Below are positions 6,476 to 8,682 of a DNA stretch of 8,682 nt, in pieces. How positions within the stretch are numbered: position 1 is the stretch's first letter; every line of letters starts with the position of its first letter. A program made the position numbers and the translations under genes. The stretch is from positions 1-8,682 of the forward strand of contig CAMDKT010000226.1 of the NCBI GenBank assembly GCA_945900935.1, written 5' to 3'. The notes beneath the pieces were generated by a model. That model was given only the letters and a program-made list of their open reading frames with translations, searched no databases and had not been told where the DNA came from. The DNA is from Candidatus Sulfopaludibacter sp. SbA3 (GTDB taxonomy: Bacteria > Acidobacteriota > Terriglobia > Bryobacterales > Bryobacteraceae).

Positions 6476-7129
6476 ATGACCTCGGCAGTCATCTTCGACA
6501 TGGACGGCGTCCTAATCGACTCCAATCCAACCCACGCCGCGGCTTGGATCCAATACCTGAACGGGCTCGGCATGCCCCATGAAGGCATCGACACCTGGAT
6601 GGCCGGCAAACGCAACGACCAGATCATGCGCATCCTGCTGGGCGATACCGCAAGCGAGGACGAAGTCTTTGCCCACGGCGCGGCCAAGGAGGCGCTATAT
6701 CGCCAAATGATGGAGCCAATGGTCGAACGCCAATTGATGCCTGGCCTGCGCCCCTTCCTCGACACGCTCGCTTCGCTCCCCGTCGGGCTCGGCTCCAACG
6801 CTGAGCCTGCAAACGTCGAGTTTCTCCTGGACGCCGCCCAGTTGCGTGGACGGTTCCAAGCCGTCGTCGATGGCCACCAGGTCGAGCATCCCAAACCCGC
6901 CCCCGACATCTATTTGCGCGTCGCGCAGTTGCTGGAAGTCGACCCGCGCCAGTGTGTGATCTTCGAGGATTCGCCTTCCGGTATCCGCGCCGCCCGCGCC
7001 GCCGGCGCAATCGTCGTGGGGGTCGATCGAAGCGGCCGCCAGTTGGAGGGAACTCACTTAACTATCCGCGATTTCGCCGATCCGGCATTGGCCCCCTGGC
7101 TTAGCTCCGCCCTGGGCCTAACCGGATGA
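6476..7129 (+). CDS. HAD-superfamily hydrolase, beta-phosphoglucomutase-like
   Basis: This is a 217-residue soluble enzyme of the HAD superfamily with an inserted alpha-helical (C1) cap, in the group that contains beta-phosphoglucomutase and small sugar-phosphate phosphatases. All four HAD motifs are visible: motif I FDMDGVLIDS with nucleophile Asp8 and acid/base Asp10; motif II GLGSNAE with Ser107; motif III HPKPAPDIY with Lys140; motif IV VIFEDSPSG with Glu164 and Asp165 for magnesium. The cap segment WMAGKRNDQI resembles the substrate-binding loop of the beta-PGM-like subgroup. The family N-terminus (M, two residues, AVIFD) favours the ATG at 6476; a GTG at 6461 would add five residues. 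It is transcribed divergently from fliM. Whether it is a mutase or a phosphatase, and its sugar phosphate, cannot be decided from the sequence. Confidence 0.9.
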   Translation: MTSAVIFDMDGVLIDSNPTHAAAWIQYLNGLGMPHEGIDTWMAGKRNDQIMRILLGDTASEDEVFAHGAAKEALYRQMMEPMVERQLMPGLRPFLDTLASLPVGLGSNAEPANVEFLLDAAQLRGRFQAVVDGHQVEHPKPAPDIYLRVAQLLEVDPRQCVIFEDSPSGIRAARAAGAIVVGVDRSGRQLEGTHLTIRDFADPALAPWLSSALGLTG

Positions 7130-7191
7130 CGCGCCGAATCCCACCCTCGCCCGGAACGCAACCCGCGGAGCAACTCGCGCGACTGTAAGAT

Positions 7192-7196
7192 GGAAG
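7192..7196 (+). promoter_or_regulatory. Ribosome binding site of the small secreted protein
   Basis: GGAAG lies four bases before the ATG at 7201, supporting that start. The 70-base gap after the HAD stop otherwise shows only a weak TAAGAT at 7186-7191 and no terminator. Confidence 0.5.
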
Positions 7197-7200
7197 TGAC

Positions 7201-7677
7201 ATGCGTATCCTAGCGTTGGCCTTTGCAATCGCGGCCGCCTCGACGGCCCAAAAGTACGACGGCCCCCGGCCGCCTAAGCCCGATGTGCCTTACCTATTGC
7301 ACGCCTCCAATCTCGTGTCCACGGATGTCGATGAAGCTAAAGAGGATAAGAGAAAAGATGGAACCGCCTATATCACGCCAGGCGCATCCGCCAAGGCAAA
7401 GACGCCGCTCGCCGAGCCGATCTTTCTGTTCGAGACAAAATCGATTCCCCCCGAAAGACTCTCCCTCTACAAGCTCGACGTTAAAAGCGGCAGCCGCGAG
7501 GTCTACTTCTTCGATAACTTGAGGAAACGCAAGGACTCCGCCAAGTCGCTGCGCCTGAGCGCCGTCAAGGTATCTCCAGGGCTCTACCGGCTGGAACCAA
7601 CCGATCCTCTGCCCAATGGCGAGTACGCCATCACTCCCGCCGATTCCAACACAGTTTTCTCATTTACGATCTACTAG
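7201..7677 (+). CDS. Small secreted protein of unknown function
   Basis: I do not recognise a named family for this 158-residue protein. It begins with a short signal peptide (MRILALAFAIAAASTA, cleavage probably before QKYDGP), so it should be exported to the periplasm. The mature part has no cysteine or tryptophan. It opens with a proline-rich segment (DGPRPPKPDVPYLLHASNL), continues with a very charged stretch (DEAKEDKRKD) and then alternating short hydrophobic strands (PIFLFETK, LSLYKLDV, REVYFFD, LRLSAVKVS). It ends with PGLYRLEPTDPLPNGEYAI and VFSFTIY, suggesting a small beta-sandwich that may sense or bind something at the envelope. No lipobox, transmembrane helix after the signal, or catalytic motif is seen. 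Similar short exported proteins are, as I recall, common in Solibacter-type genomes, but that was not tested. The start is supported by GGAAG four bases upstream; the VOC gene follows after 25 bases. Confidence 0.8.
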   Translation: MRILALAFAIAAASTAQKYDGPRPPKPDVPYLLHASNLVSTDVDEAKEDKRKDGTAYITPGASAKAKTPLAEPIFLFETKSIPPERLSLYKLDVKSGSREVYFFDNLRKRKDSAKSLRLSAVKVSPGLYRLEPTDPLPNGEYAITPADSNTVFSFTIY

Positions 7678-7687
7678 CCGCGAGAGT

Positions 7688-7696
7688 TGGTACAAT
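7688..7696 (+). promoter_or_regulatory. Extended -10 promoter of the VOC gene (apparently leaderless)
   Basis: TGGTACAAT is an extended -10 (TGn then TACAAT, one mismatch to consensus). Only six bases (CGCCCT) separate it from the ATG at 7703, so transcription would begin at or within a base of the start codon. No Shine-Dalgarno sequence is present. Inferred from sequence only. Confidence 0.5.
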
Positions 7697-7702
7697 CGCC
7701 CT

Positions 7703-8083
7703 ATGTTTAATGGTCTGGAGCATACGGCGATCGCCTCTCCCAATCCGCAGCGTCTTGCCGAGTGGTATCGGGATTTTTTGGAATTTCACATCAACTTCGA
7801 GTACGCGGGCAACTACTTCGTCCGCGCCCGAAATGGTTCGATGCTGGAGATCATTCCCTCGGAAGGCGACCGCCCTTCGAACAAAATGCGCGACCCCGGC
7901 ATCCGCCACATGGCGATCGAGGTTGACAACTTTGACGAAGGCCATGCCTATCTGAAAGACAAGGGCGTTCTGTTCCTCGGCGAGCCGTTCACAACCCAAG
8001 GCAACCGACTCGTGTTTTTCGCCGACTGCGACGGCAACATCGTGCATCTGATTGAACGCCCCGCTCCGCTGCCAGGCTACTAA
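7703..8083 (+). CDS. VOC (glyoxalase/bleomycin-resistance fold) family protein
   Basis: This 126-residue cytoplasmic protein has the two beta-alpha-beta-beta-beta modules of the vicinal oxygen chelate superfamily, whose members bind a divalent metal and act as lyases, isomerases, dioxygenases or drug-binding proteins. Module one runs from LEHTAIASPN through FVRARNGSMLEII; module two from GIRHMAIEVDNF through RLVFFADCDGNIVHLIE. The four usual metal-ligand positions are filled: His7, Glu49, His69 and Glu118, so it is probably a metal-dependent enzyme. The substrate is unknown. I start it at the ATG at 7703, where the fold begins; an in-frame start at 7616 would overlap the preceding gene by about 60 bases and add a sequence unlike the family. 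The MFS gene follows almost immediately, suggesting an operon. Confidence 0.9.
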   Translation: MFNGLEHTAIASPNPQRLAEWYRDFLEFHINFEYAGNYFVRARNGSMLEIIPSEGDRPSNKMRDPGIRHMAIEVDNFDEGHAYLKDKGVLFLGEPFTTQGNRLVFFADCDGNIVHLIERPAPLPGY

Positions 8084-8088
8084 ACCCC

Positions 8089-8682
8089 TTGCTGCAGCGC
8101 GTCTTCAAAGCGTTCCAATACACCGACTTCCGGCGCATGTGGATTGGGGCCTGCCTCTCCTCCGTCGGTACGTGGATGCAGAAGCTGGCGCAGAGCTGGC
8201 TGGTTTTTGAACTCACGAATTCGGCGCTCTGCTTGGCGATCGATGCCTTTTTGGGAGAGATCCCCATCTTTCTCTTCTCGCTCATCGGCGGCGTAGTGGC
8301 CGACCGCATGGACCGCCGCAAGCTGTTGCTCATCTCGCAGTTCATTCAAATGACGTGCGCGATCACGCTGGCCACGCTGCTCTTCCGCGGTGGTGTTCAG
8401 GTTGAATACATTTACTGCCTGAGTTTCATTGTAGGAACCGCGCAGGCGTTTGGCGGACCCGCTTATCAATCCATCATTCCCTCGCTCGTCCCCAAAGAAG
8501 ATCTGCAAAACGCGCTTGCCTTGAATACAATCCAGTTCAATCTGGCGCGCGTTATCGGACCGGTGATCGGCGGCGTCGCGATGGCTCAGTTGGGCGCGGC
8601 GTGGTGTTTCACTCTTAATGGACTCAGCTTTATCGCCGTAATCATCTCCCTGCTCATGCTGCCGGCGCGGTTGCCGATCGGC
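8089..8682 (+). CDS. MFS transporter, EntS/MFS_3-like exporter (N-terminal part, runs off the window)
   Basis: The reading frame stays open from 8089 to the window end (198 codons) and encodes the first half or so of a major facilitator superfamily proton-driven exporter in the inner membrane. The pattern FQYTDFRRMWIG, then SSVGTWMQKLAQSWLVFELT, is typical of the EntS-like MFS_3 group. GGVVADRMDRRKLL is MFS motif A in the loop between helices 2 and 3. Further hydrophobic helices follow, including LARVIGPVIGGVAMAQLG and LNGLSFIAVIISLLML. An in-frame TGA at 8053 limits the start: the best candidate is TTG at 8089, five bases after the VOC stop; the first ATG (8137) would remove the conserved N-terminal segment. 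It is probably translated together with the VOC gene. The transported compound is unknown. Confidence 0.88.
   Translation, partial: MLQRVFKAFQYTDFRRMWIGACLSSVGTWMQKLAQSWLVFELTNSALCLAIDAFLGEIPIFLFSLIGGVVADRMDRRKLLLISQFIQMTCAITLATLLFRGGVQVEYIYCLSFIVGTAQAFGGPAYQSIIPSLVPKEDLQNALALNTIQFNLARVIGPVIGGVAMAQLGAAWCFTLNGLSFIAVIISLLMLPARLPIG

Noticed and set aside
7616..7702. N-terminal extension of the VOC protein to an upstream ATG
   Set aside because: It overlaps the preceding secreted-protein gene in another frame and adds residues unlike the VOC fold, which begins at 7703.

Overview
The window most likely comes from an Acidobacteriota genome, probably of the Solibacter/Bryobacter type. This is inferred from protein style: an Oar-like TonB-dependent receptor with an N-terminal carboxypeptidase-regulatory-like domain, a small secreted protein that looks lineage-specific, and high-GC coding sequence. 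No 16S or other decisive marker is present, so the assignment is tentative.

Layout. Positions 1-500 (minus strand) hold a translation block: tRNA-Thr(TGT), tRNA-Tyr(GTA), tRNA-Thr(GGT), then the first 47 codons of tuf (EF-Tu). An extended -10 promoter precedes the first tRNA. A 16-bp tandem duplication lies upstream of that promoter, and a strong intrinsic terminator separates the block from the next gene. Positions 627-4073 (minus) encode a 1148-residue outer-membrane receptor. Its upstream region has a Shine-Dalgarno site, a perfect TATAAT and a LacI/GalR-type operator. Positions 4199-5275 (minus) encode a Gfo/Idh/MocA oxidoreductase, and 5302-6270 (minus) encode the flagellar motor switch protein FliM. 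The two are about 20-30 bp apart and may be co-transcribed.

From about 6300 the transcription direction diverges. On the plus strand lie a beta-phosphoglucomutase-like HAD hydrolase, a small secreted protein of unknown function, a VOC (glyoxalase-fold) protein, and the N-terminal third or so of an MFS exporter that runs off the window end. The exporter probably starts at a TTG five bases after the VOC stop.

Functional reading. The receptor with its sugar-type operator, the Gfo/Idh/MocA dehydrogenase and the HAD sugar-phosphate enzyme fit carbohydrate scavenging, but only proximity links them. FliM looks out of place in this company. I did not find a clearly new multi-gene system. The observations most worth checking are the LacI-type operator, the apparent leaderless promoter format (TACAAT, six bases, ATG), the overlapping divergent -10 elements at 6302-6311, and the tandem repeat upstream of the tRNA-tuf promoter.
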